The position numbers and the translations under genes are program-made. Below are positions 17,060 through 27,590 of a DNA stretch of 64,000 bases, piece after piece (position 1 is the stretch's first letter; every line of letters starts with the position of its first letter). The stretch is from NCBI RefSeq assembly GCF_029961155.1, contig NZ_JASBRH010000003.1, forward strand, positions 235,169 through 299,168, given 5' to 3'. The notes beneath the pieces were generated by a model. That model saw only the letters and a program-made list of their open reading frames with translations. It searched no databases and was not told where the DNA came from. The stretch comes from Pontibacterium granulatum. GTDB taxonomy: Bacteria; Pseudomonadota; Gammaproteobacteria; Pseudomonadales; Balneatricaceae.

Positions 17060-17923
17060 TTGATTCTACTTGATACTCTGAATGCCTCTCCTGCTTTGAC
17101 TGTTGGCGTGGCATTTATCTTTGCACTTATGATCGGCAGCTTTCTTAACGTGGTGATCTATCGCGTACCTAAGATGATGGAGCTGGAATGGCAGGCGCAG
17201 ATCGACGAGATGCAGGGCAAAGAGCCGGAAGAAACCCGTTTTAATCTGGCTATTCCAGCATCCAGCTGCCCTAACTGCGGCCATAAGATCCGTTGGTATG
17301 AAAACCTGCCTGTGATTAGTTACCTACTCCAGAAAGGCAAATGCAACGGCTGCGCCGCGCCTATCTCCATGCGTTATCCAATCGTTGAGCTGTTCACCGC
17401 TCTGATCAGTGCGTTTGTTGCTTCAGTGTATGGGCTGAACGAGATTGGGCTGGCGGTGATGTTCTTTACCTGGGTGCTGATCTGCCTCACCATGATCGAT
17501 TACGATACGCAGCTCCTACCCGACAACATGACCCTACCACTGCTCTGGCTGGGCCTGTTGGTCAACAGCTTTGGTATGTTTACCAGCTTGCATATGGCCG
17601 TGGCAGGCGCGATGCTGGGTTACCTGTCCCTGTGGTCGATCTACTGGCTGTTTAAGCTGCTTACCGGCAAGGAAGGCATGGGTTACGGTGATTTCAAGCT
17701 ACTGGCGGCACTGGGCGCCTGGGCGGGGGCTGACCAACTACCCGTGATTATTCTTTTCTCTTCACTGGTTGGGGCAATCTTTGGGATAATGATGATTATC
17801 CTGAAACGCCATGAACGCCAGAACCCGATTCCGTTCGGACCTTATCTTGCAGTGGCAGGCTGGATCACGTTGATCTGGGGGCAGGATATTGTTCACAAGT
17901 ATCTTCAACTGATAAGTGTATAA
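17060..17923 (+). CDS. pilD: Prepilin peptidase/N-methyltransferase PilD
   Basis: PilD is the inner-membrane aspartyl protease that removes the PilA leader and methylates the new N-terminal Phe. At 287 residues it has full length. The zinc-binding cytoplasmic loop has CPNC (about 72) and CNGC (about 96). The two catalytic Asp regions are DYDTQLLPD at about 148 and GYGDFKLL (GxGD) at about 211. The start is TTG, with AAGGA nine bases upstream; no ATG fits as well. It may also process type II secretion pseudopilins if these are encoded elsewhere. Confidence 0.95.
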   Translation: MILLDTLNASPALTVGVAFIFALMIGSFLNVVIYRVPKMMELEWQAQIDEMQGKEPEETRFNLAIPASSCPNCGHKIRWYENLPVISYLLQKGKCNGCAAPISMRYPIVELFTALISAFVASVYGLNEIGLAVMFFTWVLICLTMIDYDTQLLPDNMTLPLLWLGLLVNSFGMFTSLHMAVAGAMLGYLSLWSIYWLFKLLTGKEGMGYGDFKLLAALGAWAGADQLPVIILFSSLVGAIFGIMMIILKRHERQNPIPFGPYLAVAGWITLIWGQDIVHKYLQLISV

Positions 17924-17927
17924 AGCG

Positions 17928-18533
17928 ATGTTTGTTGTTGGCCTGACCGGTGGTATCGGCTGCGGTAAAAGCGCCGTTTCCGACCGCCTTGCAGAAAAAA
18001 GCGTACCCATTATCGATGCTGACGTCGTTGCACGCGAGGTTGTTGCGCCTGGGGAACCCGCACTCGACGCGATTGGTAAGCGTTTTGGCGAAGAGGTTCT
18101 GCTGGAAGACGGATGCCTGAATCGCCCTAAACTCAGGGAGATTGTTTTTTCTGACGAGAAGCAGCGCGTCTGGCTGGAACAACTGCTGCACCCGATTATT
18201 CGTGACCGTATCCTGCAGAAACTGGAAGAACTCGACAGCCTCTACGCCGTGTTAGCGTCACCACTGCTACTGGAAACCGACCAGCATATGCTGGTCAACC
18301 ATGTGGTGGTTGTGGATGCACCGGAATCACTCCAGATTGAGCGTACGGCGGCCCGGGATAACACATCCGAAGATCAGGTACGCGCCATCATCGCCGCACA
18401 GATGTCCCGTGAAGAGCGCCTGAAAGGGGCTGATACCGTATTCGATAACAGCGGCGACCAAAGCCAACTGGATGCGAATGTCGCCGCCCTGCACAAGAAG
18501 CTGGTTGCGCTGGCCGAAGAAGAAGCAGAGTAA
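17928..18533 (+). CDS. coaE: Dephospho-CoA kinase CoaE
   Basis: CoaE phosphorylates the 3'-OH of dephospho-CoA, the last step of CoA synthesis. It has 201 residues with the P-loop GLTGGIGCGKS at about 5-15, DADVVAREVV (substrate Asp) at about 28 and a lid region with ISxDEKQR-like residues at about 75. A GTG four codons upstream, overlapping the pilD stop, is an alternative start. The pilD-coaE-yacG order is common in gammaproteobacteria and does not imply a shared function. Confidence 0.95.
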   Translation: MFVVGLTGGIGCGKSAVSDRLAEKSVPIIDADVVAREVVAPGEPALDAIGKRFGEEVLLEDGCLNRPKLREIVFSDEKQRVWLEQLLHPIIRDRILQKLEELDSLYAVLASPLLLETDQHMLVNHVVVVDAPESLQIERTAARDNTSEDQVRAIIAAQMSREERLKGADTVFDNSGDQSQLDANVAALHKKLVALAEEEAE

Positions 18534-18538
18534 AACCA

Positions 18539-18760
18539 ATGAGCAAACGAATGATTGACTGCCCACAATGTGGCGAGAAAGCAGAATGGAGCGAAAACAA
18601 TGCGTTCCGCCCCTTCTGCAGTGAACGCTGCCGCCTGATTGATCTGGGTGCCTGGGCAAACGAAGAATACCAGATTGCCACTAACACCAATCAGGACGAA
18701 AACGACTTCAGCACCGGGGATGAACCCGGCGCGCGGGAAGCTACTCCCACCATGCACTGA
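18539..18760 (+). CDS. yacG: DNA gyrase inhibitor YacG, zinc-binding
   Basis: This 73-residue protein binds GyrB and inhibits gyrase in Escherichia coli. The zinc site is CPQC (residues 9-12) and FCSERC (about 28-32), followed by the conserved LIDLGAWANEEYQI. It begins five bases after coaE. Its last 20 bases overlap the end of the Nudix gene on the opposite strand, so the two coding regions are tail to tail. Confidence 0.93.
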   Translation: MSKRMIDCPQCGEKAEWSENNAFRPFCSERCRLIDLGAWANEEYQIATNTNQDENDFSTGDEPGAREATPTMH

Positions 18761-19679
18761 TCGCTGCCACACCCTGTGCACCAGCATCCCACGCCTGGCG
18801 CAGGGTGTTTTCACCCATTCCTCCCAACGCATATACCGGTATGGTTGTTTCTGCAACCAACTCAGTGAATCGCTCCCAGCCCATCGGTGGGGTCTCAGGA
18901 TGTGATGCAGTTGCCGCAACCGGTGACAGTGTCACAAAGTCCACCCCCAGCGCCTGCGCTTTCGCCAACTCCTCGACGTTATGACAGGATGCACTCAGCC
19001 AGCGGCCAACAAACTGATCCCGTGACTCCATCGCCATCAGGCGTGCACTGCTCAGATGTAAACCATCGGCACCCAGATCATTTGCCAGTTCAACGCCGGT
19101 GTTTAGTGTGAGAAAGACATTATGCGTACGGCAGTATTCCAGCATTGACCGGGCAACATCTACGAAACTGTCGTCAGCCAGGTGTTTGGCCCGCAGCATC
19201 ACACCCTCGGCACCGCGATTCAAACCACCTTCTACAGCCTCAAGATACTGGTTAGCGTTATCGCACCCACCAGTGATCAACAGCCGAGACGGCAGCAGTG
19301 CGGCAGCCACAATTGGCTTGTTCGCTGCAGGGAACTCATAGCTTGCCAACCCTGAGCGATCTACCCAGGCGATAGGCTGGCCTTCCCGCCCATAGGCTTC
19401 ACCTTCAAAGGCACTTACCTCGTAGACATCAAGCAGCACAGACTTGTCCGGATAGTGATGGGGAATCTGGATCAACGGGCGTGCCGTGGTGATCTGGATT
19501 CCCAACTCCTCATCCAACTCACGGGCCAGCGCCTCGACTACGGGCTCAGCAGGCTCGACCTTGCCCCCCGGAAATTCCCAGAGGCCGCCCTGGTGTTTAT
19601 CTTCAGGACGGCGCGCCAGCAGGATCTGCCCTTGTGCGTTCAGGATGACCGCAGCTGCGACATGGATCAGCTTAGGCAT
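18741..19679 (-). CDS. Nudix hydrolase fused to a ThiE-like domain
   Basis: This 312-residue fusion has an N-terminal MutT-type Nudix domain (about 1-130) and a C-terminal thiamine-phosphate-synthase-like TIM-barrel domain (about 135-312). The Nudix box is complete: G-X5-E-X7-RELDEELGI at about 38-60, so hydrolysis of a nucleoside diphosphate derivative such as 8-oxo-dGTP is likely. In the ThiE-like half, GADGLHLSS replaces the usual GVHLGQ-type motif, so thiamine synthase activity is doubtful. The same fusion is known in other gammaproteobacteria, usually near argJ and secA as here. It starts one base after the argJ stop. Confidence 0.88.
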   Translation of the reverse strand: MPKLIHVAAAVILNAQGQILLARRPEDKHQGGLWEFPGGKVEPAEPVVEALARELDEELGIQITTARPLIQIPHHYPDKSVLLDVYEVSAFEGEAYGREGQPIAWVDRSGLASYEFPAANKPIVAAALLPSRLLITGGCDNANQYLEAVEGGLNRGAEGVMLRAKHLADDSFVDVARSMLEYCRTHNVFLTLNTGVELANDLGADGLHLSSARLMAMESRDQFVGRWLSASCHNVEELAKAQALGVDFVTLSPVAATASHPETPPMGWERFTELVAETTIPVYALGGMGENTLRQAWDAGAQGVAAISAWWE

Positions 19680-19680
19680 A

Positions 19681-20898
19681 TCAGGAGCGGTAATCCGCGT
19701 TGATGCTAACGTATTCCTGAGACAGATCGGTGGTCCATACCGTCTCTTCTACGTCTCCACGGTTCAAGACAACACGGATTGTGATCTCTTCCTGATCCAT
19801 CACCGCTTGACCCGCTTCCTCAGTGTAGCTGGCTGCACGACCGCCGTTTTCGACAATACACACATCTCCCAGGAAGATCTTCAGAGCTTCCAGATCCAGA
19901 TTTTCCACACCCGCACGACCCACAACCGCCAGGATACGGCCCCAGTTTGGATCGGAGGCAAACAGCGCAGTTTTCACCAGTGGGGAGTGTGCGATATCAA
20001 ATGCCACTGCCAGCGCTTCATCCTGCTGTGCAGCACTTTCGACTTTAACGGTCACAAACTTGGTTGCCCCTTCACCGTCACGCACAATTGCGTGTGCCAG
20101 ATCACGCATGACACGATCCAGAACTTCGGTAAATTTATCCAACAGATCGAGGTCTTCGGAATCGACCTTCACTCCAGAAGCGCCGGTTGCCACCAGGATG
20201 CAGGAGTCGTTGGTCGAGGTGTCGCTATCAACCGTAATACGGTTAAACGACTGGTTGGTGGAATCAGTCAACAGTGCCTGCAGCAGCGCCTGATCGATCT
20301 CCGCGTCAGTGGCAACATAACCCAGCATCGTTGCCATATTCGGCTTGATCATGCCGGAACCTTTGGAGATACCGGTTACGGTAATGGTCTTGCCATTATA
20401 TTCGAACTGCTCACTCGCACCTTTAGGACGCGTGTCCGTGGTCAGGATACCACTGGCCGCCTCATCCCAGCCGTTTTCGCTCAGCGCATCTTTCGCGGCT
20501 GGCAGGGCTGCAACGATCTTTTCAACCGGCAGCTTTTCACCGATCACACCGGTGGAGAATGGCAGCACCTCTGCATCGGACACCCCCATCATGTCGCCCA
20601 CGCTCTTGCAGGTTAGCGCCGCGTCATCCCAACCTTCCTGGCCGGTGCCGGCATTGGCATTGCCGGTGTTCACGACCAGGTAACGTGCGGATGCCAACTC
20701 CATGTGGCGCTTACAGATCTGCACAGGTGCCGCGCAGAAAGCGTTCTTGGTAAATACACCCGCTACAGATGCTCCGACAGGAATTTCCATCAGCACCAGA
20801 TCTTTTCGACCCGGTGTTTTGATACCCGCGGATGCTGTACCCAGTTTAAAACCCGCTACCGGGTGAAATTCAGGAAGAGTGCCAGGACCTACTGCCAT
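19681..20898 (-). CDS. argJ: Bifunctional ornithine acetyltransferase/N-acetylglutamate synthase ArgJ
   Basis: ArgJ moves the acetyl group from N-acetylornithine to glutamate in the cyclic arginine pathway, and often also acetylates glutamate from acetyl-CoA. It has 405 residues from the ATG at 20898 (GGAG eight bases upstream); a longer frame runs into the upstream terminator. The precursor self-cleaves before Thr in KPNMATMLGY (about 186-195) to give two chains. GSGMIKPNMATML and the C-terminal DLSQEYVSINADYRS are conserved. It lies between secA and the Nudix gene. Confidence 0.95.
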   Translation of the reverse strand: MAVGPGTLPEFHPVAGFKLGTASAGIKTPGRKDLVLMEIPVGASVAGVFTKNAFCAAPVQICKRHMELASARYLVVNTGNANAGTGQEGWDDAALTCKSVGDMMGVSDAEVLPFSTGVIGEKLPVEKIVAALPAAKDALSENGWDEAASGILTTDTRPKGASEQFEYNGKTITVTGISKGSGMIKPNMATMLGYVATDAEIDQALLQALLTDSTNQSFNRITVDSDTSTNDSCILVATGASGVKVDSEDLDLLDKFTEVLDRVMRDLAHAIVRDGEGATKFVTVKVESAAQQDEALAVAFDIAHSPLVKTALFASDPNWGRILAVVGRAGVENLDLEALKIFLGDVCIVENGGRAASYTEEAGQAVMDQEEITIRVVLNRGDVEETVWTTDLSQEYVSINADYRS

Positions 20899-20922
20899 CT
20901 CAATATCTCCATTCGCAAAGAC

Positions 20923-20950
20923 AAACAAAGCAGCCGAGGCTGCTTTGTTT
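20923..20950 (-). terminator. Terminator between secA and argJ
   Basis: A perfect 13-base inverted repeat, AAACAAAGCAGCC/GGCTGCTTTGTTT, with a 2-base centre lies 60 bases after secA and just upstream of argJ. T-rich sequence follows it on the minus strand. It can serve as the secA terminator, with argJ then read from partial read-through or a local promoter I cannot see. Confidence 0.72.
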
Positions 20951-21010
20951 CTGTTATTACTTACCGGGGGAGCCGCCAACTGCCACTTCCCCGTTTATTA
21001 TCAATACCTG

Positions 21011-23761
21011 TTATACAAGCTTGCCGTGGCACTGCTTGTATTTCTTACCGGACCCACACGGACAAGGTTCGTTACGCCCCACCTTTGGAGTTTCGCGGGT
21101 GAACGGCTGCTCAGCACCTGCGACCTGCTCCTCGCCCTGCTGCTCTTCTTCTGAAGACTGCCCCATGGCGGAGCTTTCTTCGTGCTGGTAGTTCATCTGC
21201 TGACGCTCAGCCTGCTCACGACGCTGCTGCTCCATCGCCTCGACTTCTTCCGGCTGACGCACCTGAACATGGCTCAGGATACGGACAACGTCCTGCTTGA
21301 TGTTCTCCAGCAGTTCCTGGAACAACTGGAACGCTTCGCGTTTGTACTCCTGTTTCGGGTTCTTCTGCGCGTAGCCACGCAGATGGATACCCTGACGCAG
21401 GTGATCCATGGTCTGCAGGTGTTCTTTCCACAGGGTATCCAGCACCTGGAGCATCACCTGCTTCTCGAACATACGCATGGTATCTGCGCCCACCAGCTCC
21501 TCTTTACTGCGGTACGCTTCCAGCACGGATTCCTGAATCTTCTGACGCAGGGTCTCTTCGTGCAGGTTATCGTCTGAATCCAACCACTCCTGCAGTGGCA
21601 GCTTCACAGCAAATTCGCTCTCCAGCGCTTTCTCCAGGCCGGCAACATCCCACTGCTCTTCCAGGCTCTGAGGCGGAATAAAACCGTCGATGGTGTTTTC
21701 CACAACCTCTTCGCGTACCGCATTCACGGTTTCAGAGATATCATCCACCGCCATCAGTTCATTACGCTGACCGTAGATCACCGTACGCTGGTCGTTAGCC
21801 ACATCATCGTATTCCAACAGGGCTTTACGGATATCGAAGTTACGACCTTCTACCTTGCGCTGTGCTTTTTCGATGGCGTTGCTTACCATTTTGTGTTCGA
21901 TCGCTTCACCACGCTCCATACCCAGCGCCTGCATCATCTGACGTACACGGTCAGAGGCGAAGATACGCATCAGGTCATCTTCCAGGGAGAGGAAGAAGCG
22001 GGAAGAACCGGCATCACCCTGACGCCCCGCACGACCACGCAGCTGGTTGTCGATACGACGGGATTCGTGACGCTCGGTACCTACGATATGCAGGCCGCCA
22101 TTTTCAAGCACTTCATCGTGACGCTTCTGCCACTCAGCCTTAACCTGTTCGAGCTGCGCTTCAGTTGGGTTTTCCAGTTCAGCCAGATCAGATTCCAGCT
22201 TACCGCCCAACACAATGTCGGTACCACGACCGGCCATGTTGGTTGCGATCGTCACCGCACCGGCACGCCCTGCTTCAGCAATGATCTGTGCTTCGCGACC
22301 ATGGTTCTTCGCGTTCAGTACGTTGTGCTCGATCCCCTCTTTCTTCAGCAGGGCAGAAATCAGCTCGGAAGATTCTACAGAGGCGGTACCCACCAGTACC
22401 GGACGCTTCTGTTCCTGGGTGCCACGGATCTCTTTGATGATCGCTTCGTACTTCTCTTCCATGGTGAGGAACACCAGGTCGTTCATATCTTTACGTGCGA
22501 CTGGCTTGTTGGTCGGGATTACAACCACGTCAAGACCGTAGATCTGACGCAGCTCGAACGCTTCAGTATCCGCGGTACCGGTCATACCGGACAGCTTATC
22601 GTACAGACGGAAGTAGTTCTGGAAGGTAGTGGACGCCAGGGTCTGGCTTTCCTGCTGAACCGCAACGCCTTCTTTCGCTTCCACCGCCTGGTGCAGACCT
22701 TCAGACCAACGACGGCCCGGCATGATACGGCCGGTGTGCTCGTCCACGATAACCACTTGGTTGTCCTGAACGATGTAATCCTTATCACGCATAAAGAGGT
22801 TATGCGCACGCAGACCTGCAAGTACGTGGTGCAACAGCTGCAGATTGGTTGGCGCATACAGGCTCTCACCCTCGCCCAGCAACCCCATCTCGGTCAGTTG
22901 CTCTTCAATAAAGCTGTGACCGGCTTCGGTCAGCTCCACGGTGCGGTTTTTCTCATCAACTACAAAGTGCTCGTCGATCACCTGCGTTTCATCTTTTGGA
23001 TCGATCTCACCGTCAAAACGGGTCAGCTTAGGGATCAGCGTGTTGATACGCATATACATGGCTGAGCTGTCTTCGGCCGGGCCGGAGATAATCAGCGGCG
23101 TACGCGCTTCATCAATCAGGATGGAGTCCACCTCATCCACAACCGCGAAGTTGAATGCACGCTGTACCTTGTCTGCCGCGCTGAACGCCATGTTGTCGCG
23201 CAGATAGTCGAAACCAAATTCGTTGTTGGTACCGTAGGTAATGTCACAAGCGTATGCCGCACGCTTGGCTTCCTGATCCTGACCAGACAGGATCACCCCC
23301 ACAGACAGCCCCAGGGATTCATACAGTGGACGCATCCACTCGGCGTCACGGCTTGCCAGATAATCGTTGACAGTTACAACGTGCACGCCTTCACCCGGCA
23401 GCGCATTCAGGTAAACCGGCAGGGTTGCCACCAGGGTTTTACCTTCACCGGTACGCATCTCTGCGACCTTGCCGTCGTGCAGGGTCATACCACCGATCAT
23501 CTGCACGTCGAAGTGACGCATCCCCATCACACGGCGGGACGCTTCACGCACAACCGCAAACGCTTCCGGCAACAGCTGATCCACTGTTTCACCCTCTGCC
23601 AACCGCTGACGGAACTCATCGGTCTTAGCTTTCAGCGCGTCGTCCGAGAGTTGTTCCAGATCCGCTTCAAGTGCGTTGATCTGTTTAACAACACGACCCA
23701 TGCGCTTGAGTTCACGATCGTTCTTACTTCCAAATACTTTCTTGAACAGTGAGGTCAGCAT
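21011..23761 (-). CDS. secA: Preprotein translocase motor ATPase SecA
   Basis: SecA drives export of unfolded proteins through SecYEG. It has 916 residues from the ATG giving [18 protein letters not shown], slightly longer than the Escherichia coli protein. Walker A is in MRTGEGKT at about 103 and Walker B in [13 protein letters not shown] at about 210. The second helicase domain is recognised from [10 protein letters not shown] (about 505) and RGRAGRQGD. The C-terminus has a glutamine-rich linker and a SEC-C zinc tail [13 protein letters not shown] that binds SecB and lipids. No secM-like arrest peptide precedes it. Confidence 0.97.
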   Translation of the reverse strand: MLTSLFKKVFGSKNDRELKRMGRVVKQINALEADLEQLSDDALKAKTDEFRQRLAEGETVDQLLPEAFAVVREASRRVMGMRHFDVQMIGGMTLHDGKVAEMRTGEGKTLVATLPVYLNALPGEGVHVVTVNDYLASRDAEWMRPLYESLGLSVGVILSGQDQEAKRAAYACDITYGTNNEFGFDYLRDNMAFSAADKVQRAFNFAVVDEVDSILIDEARTPLIISGPAEDSSAMYMRINTLIPKLTRFDGEIDPKDETQVIDEHFVVDEKNRTVELTEAGHSFIEEQLTEMGLLGEGESLYAPTNLQLLHHVLAGLRAHNLFMRDKDYIVQDNQVVIVDEHTGRIMPGRRWSEGLHQAVEAKEGVAVQQESQTLASTTFQNYFRLYDKLSGMTGTADTEAFELRQIYGLDVVVIPTNKPVARKDMNDLVFLTMEEKYEAIIKEIRGTQEQKRPVLVGTASVESSELISALLKKEGIEHNVLNAKNHGREAQIIAEAGRAGAVTIATNMAGRGTDIVLGGKLESDLAELENPTEAQLEQVKAEWQKRHDEVLENGGLHIVGTERHESRRIDNQLRGRAGRQGDAGSSRFFLSLEDDLMRIFASDRVRQMMQALGMERGEAIEHKMVSNAIEKAQRKVEGRNFDIRKALLEYDDVANDQRTVIYGQRNELMAVDDISETVNAVREEVVENTIDGFIPPQSLEEQWDVAGLEKALESEFAVKLPLQEWLDSDDNLHEETLRQKIQESVLEAYRSKEELVGADTMRMFEKQVMLQVLDTLWKEHLQTMDHLRQGIHLRGYAQKNPKQEYKREAFQLFQELLENIKQDVVRILSHVQVRQPEEVEAMEQQRREQAERQQMNYQHEESSAMGQSSEEEQQGEEQVAGAEQPFTRETPKVGRNEPCPCGSGKKYKQCHGKLV

Positions 23762-23962
23762 GTTTTGAGTTTTCAACCTGTCTAATCAAAGGTTTCCGGT
23801 AAATAGCGTCCGGCAAATTTAACGCAACATTCTAACTCTATTGGGGCGCGGATTAGAATCTCAAGGGCTAATTATTTCGTGTGATTTGCGACTTTGGTCA
23901 ATAAGCCGCAATCCAACAACGGCGGGACCGGCAAATCAATTGGATGATCTTCATACAGACAC

Positions 23963-23994
23963 AAAAAAGCCGAACACTCAGGTTCGGCTTTTTT
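23963..23994 (-). terminator. Terminator after lpxC
   Basis: AAAAAAGCCGAAC pairs with GTTCGGCTTTTTT around a 6-base loop. The T-run on the minus strand fits a rho-independent terminator 33 bases after lpxC. It separates the dcw cluster from secA, whose promoter must lie in 23762-23962. Confidence 0.85.
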
Positions 23995-24026
23995 GCAGGA
24001 GAGAGTTGCTTTCAGAGAGTTAAGTC

Positions 24027-24941
24027 TCAGTTAGCAACAACTGGCTTCTGGTACGAGATCGGCGATGCAGCCGCTTCCTCTTCGAACGTTACCAGCTCGT
24101 ATGCATCCTCGTTGGCCAGCAGTTCGCGCAGCAGCATATTGTTCAGGTAGTGGCCGGACTTGTGACCGAAGAACTCACCAATCAGACTCTTACCGAGCAG
24201 GTACAGGTCACCCACCGCATCCAGAATTTTATGCTTCACGAACTCGTCATCGTACCGCAATCCATCTTCATTCAGAATACGATAATCATCGACCACAATC
24301 GCGTTGTCGAAACTGCCACCCAAAACAAGGTTCTGGGAACGCAAATACTCGATATCGCTCATGAAGCCAAAGGTACGCGCGCGGCTGACTTCTTTCACGA
24401 AAGATGTGCTGGAAAAGTCCAGACTGGCTTCCATGTTACGACCTTCAAATGCAGGGTGCTGAAAGTCGATTTTGAAGCCCACTTTAAAGCCATCAAACGG
24501 TCGGAAGGTCGCGGACTTACCATCGCTGGTAACGGTCACTTCTTTTTTGATGCGGATAAACTGTTTTGGTGCTTGCTGCTCTTCGATTCCCGCAGACTGA
24601 ATCAGGAATACAAACGGCGCAGAGCTACCATCCATGATCGGCACTTCTTCGGCGCTGAGTTCAACAAACGCGTTGTCGATACCCAGACCCGCCATGGCGG
24701 ACAGCAAGTGCTCAACGGTTGCTACACGCACACCATCCTTACCCAGATTGGTGGACAGCGTGGTATCGGCAACGTTGTGCGCGGCAGCTTTTATTTCGAC
24801 CACAGGATCCAGATCAACGCGACGGAAAACGATACCGTTATTGATTGGTGCAGGTTTCAGCGTCAGATAAACCTTCTGACCGGAATGCAAACCAATACCC
24901 GTGGCCTTGATGCTGTTTTTCAGTGTTCTCTGTTTGATCAT
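24027..24941 (-). CDS. lpxC: UDP-3-O-acyl-N-acetylglucosamine deacetylase LpxC
   Basis: LpxC is the zinc amidase of the committed step of lipid A synthesis. It has 304 residues, the normal length. Zinc ligands are seen in TVEHLLSAM (His, about 79) and [15 protein letters not shown] (His and Asp, about 238-242), with the catalytic His in [10 protein letters not shown] at about 265. It follows ftsZ, as in most gammaproteobacteria. The C-terminal tail, which in enterobacteria directs FtsH-mediated turnover, is A/S-rich here and not obviously the same. Confidence 0.97.
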   Translation of the reverse strand: MIKQRTLKNSIKATGIGLHSGQKVYLTLKPAPINNGIVFRRVDLDPVVEIKAAAHNVADTTLSTNLGKDGVRVATVEHLLSAMAGLGIDNAFVELSAEEVPIMDGSSAPFVFLIQSAGIEEQQAPKQFIRIKKEVTVTSDGKSATFRPFDGFKVGFKIDFQHPAFEGRNMEASLDFSSTSFVKEVSRARTFGFMSDIEYLRSQNLVLGGSFDNAIVVDDYRILNEDGLRYDDEFVKHKILDAVGDLYLLGKSLIGEFFGHKSGHYLNNMLLRELLANEDAYELVTFEEEAAASPISYQKPVVAN

Positions 24942-24986
24942 ATTGTGTGCCGTAACCTACCCTGCGCGCGTTATAAATAACGGGCA

Positions 24987-25016
24987 ATTGTACCAAAGTT
25001 ATAATTGCAACAGCAA
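24987..25016 (-). promoter_or_regulatory. Possible lpxC promoter
   Basis: On the minus strand TTGCTG (25016-25011), an 18-base spacer and TACAAT (24992-24987) precede lpxC by 45 bases. The -10 is good and the -35 is weak. It would allow lpxC expression independent of the division operon. Confidence 0.42.
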
Positions 25017-25033
25017 CCGCACCCAGCCCGGCA

Positions 25034-26218
25034 TCAGTCGTTCTGCTTGCGCAGGAACGTTGGGATATCCAGGTAGGACTCCCCGTCTGTGCCAGTCTGT
25101 TTAACCGTCTCGCGTTTTGGTTTTGGATCAGCCTTTGCCCCACCATCGTTCAGGTTTTCCTGACGCTGTCGACGCAGCACGGTGGGCAGATCAATCTCGT
25201 CCAAATTCAATTCGCCGTCCGGCTTCTTCAGGCCAGTTTTAACTTCCAGTGCGGGTTCCTTGGGCTTATCCAGGCCCGTTGCCACGACAGTGACCTTCAA
25301 CTCATCCGTAAGTTCCGAATCAATCACGGTACCTACAACGATTGTGGCATTTTCGTCGGCATATTCCGCAACCAGATCACCCACCTCGGTGAATTCACCC
25401 AGGCTCAAGTCCATACCACCGGTTACGTTCACCAAGATGCCGCTGGCACCTTTCAGGTCTACGTTGTCCAGCAACGGGCTCTTGATTGCAGCTTCTGCAG
25501 CCTGAGTCGCACGGCTTTCACCGGTACCGACACCGGTACCCATCATCGCCATACCCATTTCAGACATAACGGTACGCACGTCCGCGAAGTCGACGTTGAT
25601 CATACCGCCACGGGTGATCAGGTCAGAGATTCCCTGCACCGCGCCTTTAAGTACATCATTTGCTGCATTGAAGGCGTTCATCAGGGAGCAGTTGCGTCCC
25701 ATCACCTGCATCAGCTTAGCGTTTGGAATGATGATCAGGGAATCCACACAATCGCGCAGTTCACCCAGACCTTCATTTGCAATCAGCAGACGTTTACGGC
25801 CTTCAAACGGGAACGGTGTAGTCACCACCGCCACGGTCAGAATACCCAGCTCTTTCGCCACCTCAGCCACAATAGGCGCGGCTCCGGTACCGGTACCGCC
25901 ACCCATGCCCGCGGTGATAAACACCATGTCGGTCCCCTGCAACGCTTCCGCGATACGCTCGCGATCCTCCAGCGCAGCCTTACGACCGATCTCCGGATTG
26001 GCACCTGCCCCCAACCCTTTGGTCAGCTCATTACCGATCTGCAGTACAGAATTGCCTGTCATGCCGCTCAGAGCCTGTGCGTCGGTGTTGGCGCAGATAA
26101 ACTCCACGCCTTCAAGGGCACTGTTTGCCATGTGCTGGACAGCGTTTCCACCACCACCACCGACGCCCACCACCTTGATCACAGCACTCTGTGGAATGCT
26201 ATCGACCAGTTCAAACAT
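25034..26218 (-). CDS. ftsZ: Cell division GTPase FtsZ
   Basis: FtsZ is the tubulin-like GTPase that forms the division ring. It has 394 residues from the ATG with GGAG upstream; in-frame codons before it give a non-homologous extension. The GTP-binding signature GGGTGTGAAPIVA is at about 104-116, and the T7-loop NVDFADVRTVM at about 205. A long acidic/proline linker leads to the C-terminal tail DIPTFLRKQND, which binds FtsA and ZipA. It follows ftsA with 110 bases between. Confidence 0.98.
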   Translation of the reverse strand: MFELVDSIPQSAVIKVVGVGGGGGNAVQHMANSALEGVEFICANTDAQALSGMTGNSVLQIGNELTKGLGAGANPEIGRKAALEDRERIAEALQGTDMVFITAGMGGGTGTGAAPIVAEVAKELGILTVAVVTTPFPFEGRKRLLIANEGLGELRDCVDSLIIIPNAKLMQVMGRNCSLMNAFNAANDVLKGAVQGISDLITRGGMINVDFADVRTVMSEMGMAMMGTGVGTGESRATQAAEAAIKSPLLDNVDLKGASGILVNVTGGMDLSLGEFTEVGDLVAEYADENATIVVGTVIDSELTDELKVTVVATGLDKPKEPALEVKTGLKKPDGELNLDEIDLPTVLRRQRQENLNDGGAKADPKPKRETVKQTGTDGESYLDIPTFLRKQND

Positions 26219-26328
26219 AACTCTCTCCTTCCGGTTTGATACAACCACCCTGCCCTGGCTGTATCCGTTCAGTCTTGCAATATCGGTGACGCCACTCCAG
26301 CCACCGCATGTATCGTTCTATGTACTGC

Positions 26329-27585
26329 TTAGAAGTTGCCCTGAAACCAGGACTTCATGCGCGTCAAAATATCGGGTTTATTGCTTTCAACCAGCGCCAC
26401 TGGCTCTTCCACCGTTACGGCAGCAAAGTCGGTATCCTGGTTGTCTTTTGCGTACAACAACAGACCGATGCCGGTGGCATAGATCGGACTGCGCAAAATA
26501 TCTTCCATCCCGCGTACGCCTTTCGGACTGGCCAGTCGCACCGGCATGTGGAAAATCTCTTCCGCCAGCTCAACCGCGCCTTCCATCTTCGACGTACCGC
26601 CGGTCAGCACGATGCCCGCCGCAACCAGGTCTTCAAAACCACTGCGGCGCAGCTCTGCCTGAATCAGGGTGAACAGCTCGTCGTAACGCGGCTCAACCAC
26701 CTCTGCCAGCGCCTGGCGGGACAGATCCCGTGCCGGACGATCACCTACACTTGGTACTTTGATCATCTCTTCCGGACCCGCCAGTTGGGCCAGTGCACAC
26801 GCGTACTTGATCTTGATCTCGTCAGCGCTCGCCGTGGGTGTACGCAGCGCCATCGCGATGTCGTTAGTGACCTGATCGCCCGCAATTGGGATCACCGCCG
26901 TATGACGGATCGCACCGGCGGTGAACACGGCGATATCGGTTGTACCACCACCGATATCCACAATGCAGACACCCAGCTCTTTTTCGTCTTCGGTCAACAC
27001 AGAGTAACTGGAAGCCAGCTGCTCCAGCACAATATTGTCCACTTCCAGGCCACAGCGACGGATACACTTCTCGATGTTGTGTACCGCGTTAATCGCGCCG
27101 GTTACCAGATGTACCTTGGCTTCCAGACGCACACCGGACATGCCCAACGGCTCTTTGATACCTTCCTGCGCATCAATGACATATTCCTGCGGCAGGATGT
27201 GGATAATTTTCTGATCCGCCGGAATCGCCACCGCCTGTGCGGCATCGATCACCCGTTCCAGATCGTAGTCCATCACCTCACGATCCCTTACAGCAACGAT
27301 GCCGTGGGAGCTAAGGCTGTTGATGTGGCTACCGGCAATACCCACTGTGACGGAGTGGATCTTGCAGCCCGCCATCAGCTCTGCTTCTTCAACGGCGCGC
27401 TGAATGGAGGTCACGGTCGATTCGATATTCACCACAACGCCACGTTTCAGGCCTCGGGACGGGTGACTACCGACGCCGATAATCTCTACCTCGCCATCCA
27501 GGCCTACCTCGGCGACCAGGCAAACCACCTTGGACGTACCAATATCCAATGCGACAATCATGTTGCTTTCAGCTGTCGAACCCAT
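26329..27585 (-). CDS. ftsA: Cell division actin-like protein FtsA
   Basis: FtsA is the actin-family ATPase that tethers FtsZ to the membrane and recruits later division proteins. It has 418 residues from the ATG five bases after ftsQ. The N-terminal phosphate-1 motif is ALDIGTSKVVCLV, VCIVDIGGGTTDIAVF is phosphate 2 (about 205), and the C-terminus MKSWFQGNF is the membrane amphipathic helix. Starts further upstream lie inside ftsQ. Confidence 0.97.
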   Translation of the reverse strand: MGSTAESNMIVALDIGTSKVVCLVAEVGLDGEVEIIGVGSHPSRGLKRGVVVNIESTVTSIQRAVEEAELMAGCKIHSVTVGIAGSHINSLSSHGIVAVRDREVMDYDLERVIDAAQAVAIPADQKIIHILPQEYVIDAQEGIKEPLGMSGVRLEAKVHLVTGAINAVHNIEKCIRRCGLEVDNIVLEQLASSYSVLTEDEKELGVCIVDIGGGTTDIAVFTAGAIRHTAVIPIAGDQVTNDIAMALRTPTASADEIKIKYACALAQLAGPEEMIKVPSVGDRPARDLSRQALAEVVEPRYDELFTLIQAELRRSGFEDLVAAGIVLTGGTSKMEGAVELAEEIFHMPVRLASPKGVRGMEDILRSPIYATGIGLLLYAKDNQDTDFAAVTVEEPVALVESNKPDILTRMKSWFQGNF

Positions 27586-27590
27586 CTCTT

